Positions 16,662 to 27,127 are shown, counted from the first letter of the stretch. The stretch: 64,000 bases of DNA from Microbispora hainanensis (GCF_036186745.1 NZ_CP108086.1:186001-250000), one strand, 5' to 3'. Notes: generated by a model not told the origin, from the sequence alone. Made by a program: numbers and translations.

Positions 16662-17222
16662 TCAGCCGGCGGTGAAGGTCACCTCCGCCGTGGGGACCGT
16701 CCCGGCGCGGCGGCCGGGGGCGCTCTGCCACTGCCAGTAGAGGTTCGTGTGCGCGATCACCTGCTCGGTGGACGGCGCGCCGTAGGCGGTGAGGTCCTCG
16801 GTGGTGTGCGCGTCGCCGACCAGCGTCACGTCGTATCCCCGGACGAACGCCCCGTGGAGGGTCGAGCGGATGCACGCGTCGGTCTGGGCGCCCGTGACGA
16901 CGACACGGCCCACCCCGCGCTCGGCGAGCAGCGCCTCAAGGCCGGTGTCCTCGAACGAGTCGCCGTACCTCTTGTGGACGAGCGGCTCCTCGTCGCGGCG
17001 GACCAGCTCGGGCACATACTGCCAGTTGTCGCTGCCCTGCTGGAGATCGTGGTCGTTGGAGTGCTGCACCCAGATCACCGGCACGTCCTCGGCGCGTGCC
17101 TTGCCCACGAGGGTGTCGATGTTGGCGATCACCGTGTCGCGGTTGGGGGCGCCCGCCACCACGCCGTTCTGCACGTCGATGACCAGCAGCGCGGTGTTCG
17201 GGCGATCGGCAAGAGTCGTCAT
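16662..17222 (-). CDS. Isochorismatase-like cysteine hydrolase
   Basis: This 186-residue protein carries the catalytic triad of the family: Asp16 in LLVIDVQNG, Lys84 in VHKRYGDSF and Cys117 in GAQTDACIRST, the last preceded by the usual cis-peptide region. Members hydrolyse amide or ester bonds in small molecules such as nicotinamide-like amides. It is divergent from nsrR with the NsrR dyad in the shared gap, so it may be part of the nitrosative stress response; that is inference. Confidence 0.88.
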   Translation of the reverse strand: MTTLADRPNTALLVIDVQNGVVAGAPNRDTVIANIDTLVGKARAEDVPVIWVQHSNDHDLQQGSDNWQYVPELVRRDEEPLVHKRYGDSFEDTGLEALLAERGVGRVVVTGAQTDACIRSTLHGAFVRGYDVTLVGDAHTTEDLTAYGAPSTEQVIAHTNLYWQWQSAPGRRAGTVPTAEVTFTAG

Positions 17223-17304
17223 GGGGGTTCCCGTCTCGTCTCGGACCTCGTGCCTCCCACCCTAGAACCGGCCACCGACATTCCGCCCGCGTACAAAGCA
17301 CCCC

Positions 17305-17329
17305 AAATTGGAGTGCTACATACCGATTT
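17305..17329. promoter_or_regulatory. NsrR-type operator upstream of nsrR
   Basis: AAATTGGAGTGC-T-ACATACCGATTT is a 25-bp imperfect dyad with arms CAAATTGG and CCGATTTG (17304-17330). It matches the hmp operator at 17 of 25 positions. TTGGAG at 17308-17313 with a 17-bp spacer to CTAGCG at 17331-17336 is a plausible promoter lying across it, consistent with autoregulation. Confidence 0.7.
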
Positions 17330-17344
17330 GCTAGCGTCGAAGGC

Positions 17345-17773
17345 GTGAGGTTGACGAAGTTCACGGACCTGGCCCTGCGCGTGACCATGCGCCTGGCCGT
17401 CCTGGAACCGGGGGCATCGCTCACCACCCGCCAGGTGGCAGACGCGATGCGCATCCCCTACAACCACACCGCCAAGGCCATCGCCCGCCTGCAGCACCTC
17501 GGCGTCGTGGAGGCCCGCCGGGGACGCGGGGGCGGCCTGGAGCTGACCGAGTTCGGCCACACGGCCTCGATCGGCTGGCTGGTCCGCGAACTGGAGGGAG
17601 AGGAGGAGGTCGTCACCTGCGAGGGGGAGACCCCCTGTCCGCTGCGGGCCGCCTGTAGCCTGCGCGGGGCGCTGCGTGCGGCGCAGCAGGCCTTCTACGC
17701 CTCCCTCGATCCCATCACGGTGGATCAGCTGGCCTCCTCCACGTCGAGGCCGGTGCTGCTCAGTCTCTCCTGA
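17345..17773 (+). CDS. nsrR: Rrf2-family nitric oxide-sensing repressor NsrR
   Basis: This 142-residue protein has an N-terminal winged helix (LTKFTDLALRVTMRLAVLEP, then TTRQVADAMRIPYNHTAKAI). Three Cys ligands, C92, C98 and C104, occur in CEGETPCPLRAAC, and Asp8 corresponds to the fourth cluster ligand reported for Streptomyces NsrR. The [4Fe-4S] cluster reacts with NO, releasing DNA. The gene lies 73 bp before the flavohemoglobin gene, the classic nsrR-hmp pair. It starts at GTG 17345. A leaderless start is possible, since the only GAAGG is too close. Confidence 0.92.
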   Translation: MRLTKFTDLALRVTMRLAVLEPGASLTTRQVADAMRIPYNHTAKAIARLQHLGVVEARRGRGGGLELTEFGHTASIGWLVRELEGEEEVVTCEGETPCPLRAACSLRGALRAAQQAFYASLDPITVDQLASSTSRPVLLSLS

Positions 17774-17811
17774 CCTGCGTCAACGCAAAGAGCGTGCAGA
17801 TTCATGGCGTT

Positions 17812-17836
17812 AAATTTGCATCTGTCATACCAATTT
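17812..17836 (+). promoter_or_regulatory. NsrR-type operator upstream of hmp
   Basis: AAATTTGCATCTG-TCATACCAATTT is a 25-bp imperfect dyad ending at the ribosome site of the flavohemoglobin gene. Its right arm is nearly identical to that of the nsrR site. Binding here would block transcription or loading of polymerase until NO destroys the NsrR cluster. Confidence 0.7.
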
Positions 17837-17846
17837 GGAGGATGTC

Positions 17847-19031
17847 ATGCTCTCCCCGGAGTCGGCCGCGACCGTCCGCGCCACCCTGCCCGTGATCGCG
17901 GGCGCGATCCAGGACATCACCGCCCGTTTCTACGACACGATGTTCGCCGACAACCCCGAGCTGCTGCGCGACCTGTTCAACCGCGGCAACCAGGCCAACG
18001 GCGAGCAGCGCGTCGCGCTGGCGGGCTCGATCGCCGCGTTCGCGTCCGCGCTGGTGGAGCATCCCGGAGAGCCGCCCCGCACGATGCTGTCGAGGATCGC
18101 CAACAAGCACGCCTCCCTCGGCGTCACCGAGGAGCAGTACGCCGTGGTGCACAAGTACCTGTTCGGCGCGATCGTCGGGGTGCTGGGCGACACCGTGACG
18201 CCCGAGGTCGCGCAGGCCTGGGACGAGGTCTACTGGCTCATGGCCGAGACGCTGATCGGTCTGGAGCGCGGTCTCTACCGCGAGGCGGGCCGGGGCTGGA
18301 CCCGCGCCACGGTGGTCGAGCGGCGCGACGAGACGGCCGACGCGGCCTCCTTCGTCCTGCGCCCCGACCTGCCCATGTCCTTCCGGCCGGGCCAGTACGT
18401 CAGCGTCCGGGTGACGCTGCCCGACGGCGCGCGGCAGATCCGGCAGTACAGCCTGTCGAGCGCCCCGGAGCGCGGCGACTGGCGGATCACGGTCAAGCGG
18501 GTGCGCGGCGAGGGCACGCCCGAGGGCGAGGTCTCCTCCTGGCTGCACGAACACATCCGGGCCGGTGACGTGCTCTCGGTCTCCGCGCCCTTCGGCGACC
18601 TGACCCTGCCCGAGGGCGACGGCCCGCTGCTGCTCGCCTCGGCCGGGATCGGGGTCACGCCCATCCTGGCGATGCTCGACCACCTGGCCGCCACCGGGTC
18701 GGAGCGGCGGGTGCTGGTCGTGCACGCCGACCGCTCGCCGGACGCGCACGTCCACCGCGAGGAGCTCGCGGAGCTGGTCGCGGCCCTGCCCGGCGCCACC
18801 CTCCACCGGTGGTACGAGGAGCTGCCGGACGGCCACGTGGGCGACCCGGCGGTCGCGGCGGGACTGGCCGACCTTTCGGCGGTCGAGCTGCCCGGCGACG
18901 TCGTCGCCTGCCTGTGCGGGCCGCTGCCGTTCATGCGGGCCGTACGCGCGCAGCTGGTCGAGCGGGGCGTGCCCGCCTCCCGCATCCACTACGAGGTGTT
19001 CGGCCCCGACCTGTGGATCGCGGCCGCGTGA
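17847..19031 (+). CDS. hmp: Flavohemoglobin (nitric oxide dioxygenase)
   Basis: This 394-residue protein has a globin domain (1-140) with proximal His88 in NKHASLGVTEEQY and distal Tyr29 and Gln54, as in bacterial Hmp. A ferredoxin-reductase-like domain follows, with RQYSLSSAP for FAD and ASAGIGVTPILAML for NAD(P)H. It converts NO and O2 to nitrate using NAD(P)H. ATG 17847 is chosen because GGAGGA lies five bases upstream; a TTG at 17835 is in frame but unnecessary. It is controlled by NsrR from the upstream gene. Confidence 0.95.
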   Translation: MLSPESAATVRATLPVIAGAIQDITARFYDTMFADNPELLRDLFNRGNQANGEQRVALAGSIAAFASALVEHPGEPPRTMLSRIANKHASLGVTEEQYAVVHKYLFGAIVGVLGDTVTPEVAQAWDEVYWLMAETLIGLERGLYREAGRGWTRATVVERRDETADAASFVLRPDLPMSFRPGQYVSVRVTLPDGARQIRQYSLSSAPERGDWRITVKRVRGEGTPEGEVSSWLHEHIRAGDVLSVSAPFGDLTLPEGDGPLLLASAGIGVTPILAMLDHLAATGSERRVLVVHADRSPDAHVHREELAELVAALPGATLHRWYEELPDGHVGDPAVAAGLADLSAVELPGDVVACLCGPLPFMRAVRAQLVERGVPASRIHYEVFGPDLWIAAA

Positions 19032-19077
19032 CCCCGGCGGCCCGCCGCCCGGCCGCGGCGGGCCCTCTCACCGGCCC

Positions 19078-19142
19078 TCGCACCAGGCCCTCGCACCGGA
19101 CCTTCGCACCGTACCTTCGCACTGGGCCCTCGCACCGGGCCC
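19078..19142. repeat. 13-bp tandem repeat between convergent genes
   Basis: Five 13-bp units in perfect register begin with TCGCAC and vary at a few positions, for example TCGCACCGGACCT and TCGCACCGGGCCC. They fill the gap between the hmp stop and the stop of the second Methyltransf_19 gene, touching the latter. Confidence 0.85.
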
Positions 19143-19957
19143 TATCGGGAGCGCAGCAGGCCGACGCCGGCGTAGCCGTCCACGCCCGGGATCCTCGGCA
19201 GCTTCGGCTCGTCGGGCTCGGGCCGCCACTCCTCGGTCAGGACCAGGCCCGGCTCCGCCAGGTCGAACCCGTCGAAGAACCGCAGCAGTTCGGCGTGGGT
19301 GCGCGGGGTGACCGCACCGGCGGAGGTGTTCTTGTACAGCTCGCGTCCCTCGCGGATCTTCTCCTCGTCGAGGTCCCCGTACGACAGGTGGCTGATGGCC
19401 ATCGCACTGCCGGGGGCGAGCCGGTCGCGGAGCGTGGCGACGATGCGCTCGGCGTCGTCGTTGTCCGGGACGAAGTGCAGCACGGCCACCATGAGCAGGC
19501 CCACCGGCCGGCCGAAGTCGATGTGCTCGTTGATCCGGGGGTCGCCGAGGATGGCCTCGGGCTCGCGCAGGTCGCCGTCCACGACGATCGTCTGGTCGTT
19601 GTCGGCCAGCAGGGCCCGGCCGTGGGCGAGCACGATCGGGTCGTTGTCGACGTAGACCACCCGCGCGTCGGGGGCCTCGCGGAGCGCGACCTGGTGGACG
19701 TTCTCCTGCGTCGGCAGCCCGGCGCCGATGTCGAGGAACTGGCGGATGCCCTCCCGCGCCATGAGGGTCACGGCCCGGCGGATGAAGCGCCTGTTGGTCC
19801 GCACCCCTTCGCGCGCGTTCGGGGTCAGCTCGATGAGCTTCTCGGCCGCCGCCCGGTCGACGGCGAAGTTGTCCTTGCCGCCGAGGAGGTAGTCGTAGAT
19901 CCGGGCGACACTGGGGACGGTCACGTCGATGCCCGGCGGGCCCTGCTCCATGTTCAT
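19142..19957 (-). CDS. SAM-dependent methyltransferase of the Methyltransf_19 (DUF574) family, second copy
   Basis: This 271-residue protein shares all signatures with the copy at 8687: VPSVARIYDYLLGGKDNFAV, FLDIGAGLPTQENVHQ, VVYVDNDPIVL and LLMVAVLHFV. The substrate is unknown. The start at ATG 19957 sits directly behind GGGGCAGGG; ATG 19951 two codons later has better spacing and may be the real start. The longer open frame to 20071 lacks a ribosome site. It lies upstream of, and in the same direction as, no obvious partner gene; the GH1 gene is next on the same strand, with a 125-bp gap. Confidence 0.88.
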   Translation of the reverse strand: MNMEQGPPGIDVTVPSVARIYDYLLGGKDNFAVDRAAAEKLIELTPNAREGVRTNRRFIRRAVTLMAREGIRQFLDIGAGLPTQENVHQVALREAPDARVVYVDNDPIVLAHGRALLADNDQTIVVDGDLREPEAILGDPRINEHIDFGRPVGLLMVAVLHFVPDNDDAERIVATLRDRLAPGSAMAISHLSYGDLDEEKIREGRELYKNTSAGAVTPRTHAELLRFFDGFDLAEPGLVLTEEWRPEPDEPKLPRIPGVDGYAGVGLLRSR

Positions 19958-20082
19958 CCCTGCCCCTGATGCGCGTACGTTGATCAAAGGTATCCGATAC
20001 GTCGGAATTAGGCGCGCCAAAAGAGGAGTTGACCGGCACGCCCGGACGCGGCCGGTCAACCCCCACAGCACGGCGGGCCCCC

Positions 20083-21540
<1,458 letters not shown>

Positions 21541-21816
21541 TCCCTGTTCGCTCCAGGTTCCGTGCCCGCTTCGGTGAACAGCCCGGGCACGGCGGTCTGC
21601 CGTGCGGGCGAATGGACCGTTCCCCCGAAGGCCGCGGGACCCGCCAAGCCGTACGGCGGGCACATACGCGGGCAGACGGAGTTCCGCAGCGGACACCTGA
21701 ACTCCCTCACAGGAGATAGGGAAGCGGCTGCGAGACGCGAAAGCGGCCGGACCCGTGGCAACGAAAAAGCCGGCCGATGTCCGCCATCAGAACATAAGAA
21801 GGCGGGAGGTTGTCAA

Positions 21817-21832
21817 GTCACGAAATCGTGAC
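21817..21832. promoter_or_regulatory. Perfect 7-2-7 palindrome in the GH1-LacI gap
   Basis: GTCACGA-AA-TCGTGAC is a perfect 16-bp dyad, closer to the GH1 side of the 398-bp gap. It differs from the AAACCGGTT sites near the LacI start. The gap 21541-21938 holds no gene that I can support. Confidence 0.5.
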
Positions 21833-21888
21833 GAGCGGAAATTCCGCTTACTGGTTGACGCGCTCACCTCGGTTGCCTATTTTTGGGG

Positions 21889-21911
21889 AAACCGGTTGCA
21901 TGAAACCGGTT
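21889..21911. promoter_or_regulatory. Two AAACCGGTT operator-like sites
   Basis: AAACCGGTT occurs at 21889-21897 and again at 21903-21911, 14 bp apart, each with the palindromic core AACCGGTT and central CG typical of LacI/GalR operators. They lie 28-50 bp before the LacI start, near its likely TAGCGT -10 at 21926-21931, and suit autoregulation and control of the beta-glucosidase. Confidence 0.6.
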
Positions 21912-21938
21912 ACAGCGAGATGCGATAGCGTTTGGTCC

Positions 21939-22964
21939 GTGGCAACGATCAGAGAGCTTGCGCGCCTGTGCGGCGTGTCTCCCGCGACCGTCTCCCGCGT
22001 GTTCAACAACCCCGAGGTGGTGAACGCGAAGACCAGGGAGCAGGTGCTGCGGACGGCCCGCCAAATCGGCTATCTACCCAACGAGTCCGCCCGCACCCTG
22101 GCCACCAAGAAATCCTTCATGGTGGGCCTGGTGTGGGACACCGACCACCGCCGGCCCGGCTGGCGGCATCCGTTCTTCCAGGAAATCCTCATCGGCCTGA
22201 AGACGGCGCTCAGCGGGCGCGGATATCACCTTCTCATGCTCGCCACCAGCGGCGACATGGGCGGGGAGCGGACGGAGGACGCCTACGTGCGCGCCGTGCG
22301 CAGGCACAACCTCGACGGCGTCGTGATGATCGACAGCGGCACCTGGGATCCCTCCCTGCGGCGGCTGTCCGAATCGGGCGTCCCCTGCGTCAGCCTCGAC
22401 CGTCCCGTCGAGGGGTCCCGCGCCACCTATGTGACCTCGGACAACGCGGGCGGCGCCCGCCTGGCCGTACGGCACCTGCACGAGCAGGGACGGCGGGCCA
22501 TCGCCACGATCACCGGCCCGGCGCACACGCGGCCGGGCGCCGAGCGGCTGCGGGGCTACCAGGAGGAGCTGTCCCGGCTGGGGTTGCCGCAGCGGCCCGA
22601 TTTCGTCGTGGAGGGTGACTTCTACCTGTCGGGCGGCCACGCCGCGATGCGCCGCCTGCTTGAGGCGGACGAGCGGCCCGACGCCGTGTTCGTCGCGGGC
22701 GACGAGATGGCCGTCGGCGCGCTGCGCGCGATCGGCGAGGCCGGCCTGAAGGTGCCCGAGGACATCGCCCTGGTCGGGTTCGACGACATCGAGGTGGCCG
22801 CGCTCGTGCCGCCGGGCCTGACGACGATCGCCCAGGACAAGGCCGGGTTCGGCACGGCCGCCGCGGAGGCGGTGGTCTCCATGATCAACGGCGCGGAGAC
22901 CCCGCCGCCCCGGATCCTGCCGACGACGCTCGTCGTCCGCGGCTCCAGCACGCCCCCGCTCTGA
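21939..22964 (+). CDS. LacI/GalR-family sugar-responsive repressor
   Basis: This 341-residue protein has an N-terminal LacI helix-turn-helix and hinge, with TIRELARLCGVSPATVSRVF in the first 22 residues. A periplasmic-binding-protein-like sugar domain follows, with GVVMIDSG and LVGFDDIEVAALVPPGLTTI near the end. GTG 21939 gives the canonical LacI N-terminus. TAGCGT seven bases upstream and no ribosome site suggest a leaderless mRNA. It is divergent from the GH1 gene, the likely target. Confidence 0.92.
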   Translation: MATIRELARLCGVSPATVSRVFNNPEVVNAKTREQVLRTARQIGYLPNESARTLATKKSFMVGLVWDTDHRRPGWRHPFFQEILIGLKTALSGRGYHLLMLATSGDMGGERTEDAYVRAVRRHNLDGVVMIDSGTWDPSLRRLSESGVPCVSLDRPVEGSRATYVTSDNAGGARLAVRHLHEQGRRAIATITGPAHTRPGAERLRGYQEELSRLGLPQRPDFVVEGDFYLSGGHAAMRRLLEADERPDAVFVAGDEMAVGALRAIGEAGLKVPEDIALVGFDDIEVAALVPPGLTTIAQDKAGFGTAAAEAVVSMINGAETPPPRILPTTLVVRGSSTPPL

Positions 22965-22979
22965 CGGAGGCCCAAGAGC

Positions 22980-23993
22980 TCACCGGCGGCGAAGCCGGGC
23001 GTCCTGCAGCGCGGGCGGCGTGGCGGCGTAGTTGTCCTCGGGATTGAGGTCCACTCCCGGCGGCACGATGGCGTCGATGCGGTCGAGGATGTCGTCGGTC
23101 AGGTCCACGTCGGCGCCGGGCAGGAGCCCGTCGAGCTGGTCGGCGGTGCGCGGCCCGATCAGCACGGACGTGACGGCCGGGTGCGAGCGGGCGAAGGCGA
23201 TCGCGAGCTGCGGCAGCGTCAGCCCGGCCTCGTCGGCCAGAGCGGCGAGCTCGGCGAGCGCGGCGGTCTTGAGCTTGCCGGTCGGCGTCGTCGGGTCGTA
23301 GTGCGAGGGCCGCGACGAGGCCCGGTGGCCGGTCGTGAGGTCGGCCCGGCCGGAGAGCCAGCCGCCGTTGAGAGGGCTGAAGGTGAGGACGCCGAGCCCG
23401 TGGCGCTGGGCGGTCGGGAACACCGCGCCCTCCGGCCTGCGGGTGAACACCGAGTACATGGACTGCTCGGTCAGGAACCGGTGGCTCCCCGTGCGCTGCG
23501 CCGCCCACTGCGCCTCCACGACCAGCTCCGCCGGGAACATGGAGGAGCCGAACGCCCGGATCTTCCCGGCGCGGACGAGGTCGGTCAGGGCCGACAGCGT
23601 CTCGGCGACGTCCGTCTCGTGGTCGGGGCGGTGCATCTGGTAGAGGTCGATGTGATCGACGTCCAGGCGGCGCAGGCTGTCCTCGACCGCACGGAAGATC
23701 CACCGCCGGGAACCGCCCCGCCGGTTGGGGTCCTCCCCCATCGGCAGCCCGAACTTCGTGGCGATGACGAGGTCGTCGCGGCGGCCCTTGATCGCCTTGG
23801 CGACGATCTCCTCGCACTCGCCCTGGGAGTAGACGTCGGCGGTGTCGATGACGTTGACGCCGGCGTCGAGCGCGCGGTGGATGACGCGGACCGCGTCGTC
23901 GTGGTCGCGGTTGCCCATGGCCCCGAACATCATCGCGCCGAGGGAGAGCTCGCTGACGGACATCCCGGTGGCGCCGAGAGTTCTGCGCTTCAT
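22980..23993 (-). CDS. Aldo/keto reductase
   Basis: This 337-residue protein has the barrel motifs [13 protein letters not shown] (Asp, Tyr), [12 protein letters not shown] (Lys), DLYQMHRPD (His) and [12 protein letters not shown] at the nucleotide-binding end. It reduces carbonyl compounds with NADPH. The start at ATG 23993 follows GGAAGG. It converges on the LacI gene with a 15-bp gap and diverges from an AraC regulator across a 143-bp gap, so AraC control is likely. It is only distantly like the reductase at 10805. Confidence 0.9.
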   Translation of the reverse strand: MKRRTLGATGMSVSELSLGAMMFGAMGNRDHDDAVRVIHRALDAGVNVIDTADVYSQGECEEIVAKAIKGRRDDLVIATKFGLPMGEDPNRRGGSRRWIFRAVEDSLRRLDVDHIDLYQMHRPDHETDVAETLSALTDLVRAGKIRAFGSSMFPAELVVEAQWAAQRTGSHRFLTEQSMYSVFTRRPEGAVFPTAQRHGLGVLTFSPLNGGWLSGRADLTTGHRASSRPSHYDPTTPTGKLKTAALAELAALADEAGLTLPQLAIAFARSHPAVTSVLIGPRTADQLDGLLPGADVDLTDDILDRIDAIVPPGVDLNPEDNYAATPPALQDARLRRR

Positions 23994-24136
23994 GTCGTGT
24001 GTGCCTTCCGGATTCGCAGGGCTGCTGACCTGCTCATCCCACCAAGCCGGCCCGCCGTGGCGTGAGCCCGATCCTGGCGCCGCCTTGCACGATCCTGTCA
24101 ATCTCGCGGCTCGGCCCGGGTGGTTGACTGGCGCGC

Positions 24137-25054
24137 ATGGACCTCCTTGACGAGATGCGCCGGCTGATCACGCGCCTCACCCCCGGTGGCCTGCAGCGGG
24201 GGATCGCGGACGGCGTGACCATCGCGTCCCTCGACCGGCCCACGTCGCCGATCGCCACGTTCTCCTCGCCGTCCCTCGCGATCGTCGCGCAGGGCGTCAA
24301 ACGCACGGTGCTCAACGGGGTCCCGTACGACTACCGCGCCGGGCAGTACCTCGTCGTGTCGGTCGACCTCCCGGTTATCGGCCAGGCCCTGGAGGCCGCC
24401 CCGGACAGGCCGTTCGTCGTCTTCAGCATGTCCTTGCGCCCCTCGGACATCGCGCCGCTCCTGCTGGAGACGGGCGCGGCCGGCAGGCCCCCGGCGTTCA
24501 CCGGCATGGCGGTGAGCGAGGCCACTCCGGAGCTGCTGGACCCTGTCGTACGTCTGCTGCGCATCACGGACCGGCCCGGCGACCTGCGCGTGCTCGCGCC
24601 CGGATATCGCCGCGAGATCCTCTGGTGGCTGATCAACGGCGACCAGGGCGCGCTCGTGCGGCAGATCGGCCTCGTCGACGGCAATCTCGCGCACATCTCC
24701 CGGGGAATCCGCTGGATCCGCGAGCACTACCGGGAGCAGTTCTCCGTCACGGACCTGGCGGCGCTGTGCGGCATGAGCCCGTCGTCCTTTCACCGGCACT
24801 TCCGCGCGGCGACGTCGATGACACCGGTCCAGTTCCAGAAGCAGATCCGTCTCCAGGCGGCCCGCACCCTGCTCATGACCCGCTCGGGAAACGTGGCGGA
24901 GATCGGCTATTTCGTCGGTTACGAGAGCGCGTCGCAGTTCAGCAGGGACTATCGCAAGGTGTTCGGGGCCTCCCCCGGCCGGGACGCCGCGCGGCTGAGC
25001 GCCATGGCGCCGGACGCCCCGAGGCTGCCGGAGCTGATGGACGAGCCCGCCTGA
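24137..25054 (+). CDS. AraC-family regulator with AraC_N cupin domain
   Basis: This 305-residue protein has an N-terminal cupin-like AraC_N region (ATFSSPSLAIVAQGVKRTVL, then YDYRAGQYLVVSVDLP) and a C-terminal double helix-turn-helix (about 200-290, with DLAALCGMSPSSFHRHFRAA and SASQFSRDYRKVFG). This subgroup is commonly found divergent from oxidoreductases, as here with the aldo/keto reductase. The effector is unknown. Confidence 0.92.
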   Translation: MDLLDEMRRLITRLTPGGLQRGIADGVTIASLDRPTSPIATFSSPSLAIVAQGVKRTVLNGVPYDYRAGQYLVVSVDLPVIGQALEAAPDRPFVVFSMSLRPSDIAPLLLETGAAGRPPAFTGMAVSEATPELLDPVVRLLRITDRPGDLRVLAPGYRREILWWLINGDQGALVRQIGLVDGNLAHISRGIRWIREHYREQFSVTDLAALCGMSPSSFHRHFRAATSMTPVQFQKQIRLQAARTLLMTRSGNVAEIGYFVGYESASQFSRDYRKVFGASPGRDAARLSAMAPDAPRLPELMDEPA

Positions 25055-25249
25055 TCCGGCCACCGGTACGTCGTACGACACAAAGGGCGTATCTCGCGTA
25101 CGAGCCGAGCGGCGAGGAACCGAAGAGCGTCGGGGACTGGTTCCCCCCGCCGCTGCTCGACCGAAGCCCGGACAAGGGGGCGATGCGCCGCGCTCCCGAT
25201 GGTTGTATAAGCTTCCTATGTAATTTTGCTTCCGTCCGGAGGAACTCCT

Positions 25250-25714
25250 GTGTCCGACACCCCGAGCGCCGACACCCCTGAGGACCATCAGGCGGTCGCG
25301 GCCGTCCTGGACGACCTCGCGGTGCTCGCCATACGGCGGCTGTCCACGCAGAGCGATCTCAGCCTCACGGCGACCATGACCCTGTCGCACCTGGACCGCT
25401 ACGGCCCGGAGCGGCTGAGCGTCCTGGCCGCCCGCCAGTCCGTCACCCAGCCGTCGATGACCCAGCTCGTGCAGCGCCTTGAGCGTGAGGGCCTGGTGCG
25501 CAGGACGGCCGACGACCTCGACGGCCGCGCGGTGCGGGTCAGCGTGACCGACGCCGGCCGGGCGCTGCTGGCCGAGCGGCGCCGCCGGCGCAGAGAGCGG
25601 CTCGCCGAGATGCTCGGCACGCTGTCCCCCGGCGAGCTGCGCGAGCTGACGCGGGTCGCCGGCGAGTTCCTCCCCCTGCTCCGGCGCCTGCTTGAGAGCA
25701 CCGCCGACGAGTAG
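25250..25714 (+). CDS. MarR-family regulator
   Basis: This 154-residue winged-helix protein has RLSVLAARQSVTQPSMTQLV as recognition helices and DDLDGRAVRVSVTDAGRALL as the wing, the classic MarR signature. GTG 25250 is chosen because GGAGGA lies six bases upstream. An AT-rich stretch TTGTATAAG...TATGTAA at about 25203-25222 upstream may hold promoter and operator. It is followed 39 bp later by an MFS gene, presumably its target. Confidence 0.92.
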   Translation: MSDTPSADTPEDHQAVAAVLDDLAVLAIRRLSTQSDLSLTATMTLSHLDRYGPERLSVLAARQSVTQPSMTQLVQRLEREGLVRRTADDLDGRAVRVSVTDAGRALLAERRRRRRERLAEMLGTLSPGELRELTRVAGEFLPLLRRLLESTADE

Positions 25715-25753
25715 GGATCAGGGCGCTCCCCTCGCTATCTCCCAGGAGGTCCG

Positions 25754-27031
25754 GTGAGCTCTGCTCATGCCCCCGTCTCCAACCCCTTCAAGCAGCCGAA
25801 GGCGGTCTGGGCCGTCGCCTTCGCCTGCGTGATCTCCTTCATGGGGATCGGGCTGGTGGACCCGATCCTGCCCGCACTCAGCGTGAAGCTGCACGCCACG
25901 CCCGCCCAGGTGTCGCTGCTGTTCACGAGCTACCTGGTCGTCACCGCCGTGGCGATGCTGGTCACCGGATGGGTCTCCAGCCGCATCGGCGCCAAGCGCA
26001 CCCTCATCGTGGGCCTCGCCCTGATCGTGGTGTTCGCCGCCCTCGCCGGGACGTCCGGCAGCATCGGCGGCATCGTCGGTTTCCGCGCCGGCTGGGGCCT
26101 CGGCAACGCCCTGTTCATCGCCACCTCGCTCGCCGTCATCGTCGCGTCGAGCAGCGGCGGCTTCGCCGGGGCGATCATCCTGTACGAGACCGCGCTCGGC
26201 GTCGGCATCGCGGTCGGGCCCCTGCTGGGCGGCGTGCTCGGCGGCATCAGCTGGCGCGGCCCGTTCTACGGCGTCGCGGTCCTGATGGGGATCGCGCTGA
26301 TCGCCACCGTCACCCTGGTGCGACCCACGCCCACGCCGGCGAAGAAGACGAGCGTCGCGGCCCCGATCAAGGCGCTGCGCCACCGCGGCCTGCTCGTCCT
26401 GGGCCTGACCGCGCTCCTCTACAACTGGGGCTTCTTCACCCTGCTGGGCTACGCCCCCTATCCGATGGAGCTGAACGAGCACCAGCTCGGCCTCGTCTTC
26501 ACCGGCTGGGGCATCCTCGTCGCGGTCTTCTCGGTCTTCGCCGCCCCGCGGCTGCAGGCCCGCTTCGGCATCGCCCGCACGCTGTACGCCAACCTCATCC
26601 TGTTCAGCCTCGACATCCTGGTGATGGCGGTGTTCACCGGCAACCGGGTCGTCGTGATCTGCGGCGTGATCGTCGCCGGGATCTTCATCGGCGTCAACAA
26701 CACGGTCACCACCCAGGCGGTCATGACCATCTCGCCCGTGGAGCGGCCCGTCGCCTCCGCGGCCTACGGGTTCATCCGCTTCATCGGCGGCGGCCTCGCA
26801 CCCTTCGTCGCGGGCAAGCTCGCCGAGTATTTCGACAGCCAGCACGCGCCGTTCTACATGGGGGCGACGGCCGTGCTCCTCAGCGTGGTCGTCCTCGCCA
26901 CCGCGCACCGGCAGCTCGGCGAGGCCGAGCGCGCCCAGGCGGCCGAGGCGGCCGCCGCCGCACCGGCCGCCGCGCGGCGGGAGGAACTGGAGGAAGCGGC
27001 CCTGGCCGAGGACCTCGGCTCGGCCACCTGA
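25754..27031 (+). CDS. MFS transporter (12-helix, DHA1-like)
   Basis: This 425-residue membrane protein has DPILPALSVKL in helix 1, GWVSSRIGAKRTL (motif A) after helix 2 and YETALGVGIAVGPLLGG (motif C) in helix 5, all pointing to drug/H+ antiport. The C-terminal tail is an Ala/Glu-rich charged extension. GTG 25754 follows AGGAGG. It probably forms an operon with the MarR gene; the substrate is unknown. Confidence 0.9.
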   Translation: MSSAHAPVSNPFKQPKAVWAVAFACVISFMGIGLVDPILPALSVKLHATPAQVSLLFTSYLVVTAVAMLVTGWVSSRIGAKRTLIVGLALIVVFAALAGTSGSIGGIVGFRAGWGLGNALFIATSLAVIVASSSGGFAGAIILYETALGVGIAVGPLLGGVLGGISWRGPFYGVAVLMGIALIATVTLVRPTPTPAKKTSVAAPIKALRHRGLLVLGLTALLYNWGFFTLLGYAPYPMELNEHQLGLVFTGWGILVAVFSVFAAPRLQARFGIARTLYANLILFSLDILVMAVFTGNRVVVICGVIVAGIFIGVNNTVTTQAVMTISPVERPVASAAYGFIRFIGGGLAPFVAGKLAEYFDSQHAPFYMGATAVLLSVVVLATAHRQLGEAERAQAAEAAAAAPAAARREELEEAALAEDLGSAT

Positions 27032-27039
27032 TCGAGACG

Positions 27040-27067
27040 CCGGGGGCCGGGCGCGGCGGCCCCCGGC
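27040..27067. terminator. Bidirectional hairpin between convergent genes
   Basis: GCCGGGGGCCG and CGGCCCCGGC form a 10-bp stem with a single bulged G, starting nine bases after the MFS stop. It separates the MFS gene from the convergent lactate monooxygenase-like gene. No T-run is present. Confidence 0.6.
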
Positions 27068-27127
27068 CCTGCCCTGCGGCTCGCCGCCCCGGAATCGGCG
27101 GCACGTTCCGGGGTTCTGGGGGCCGGG

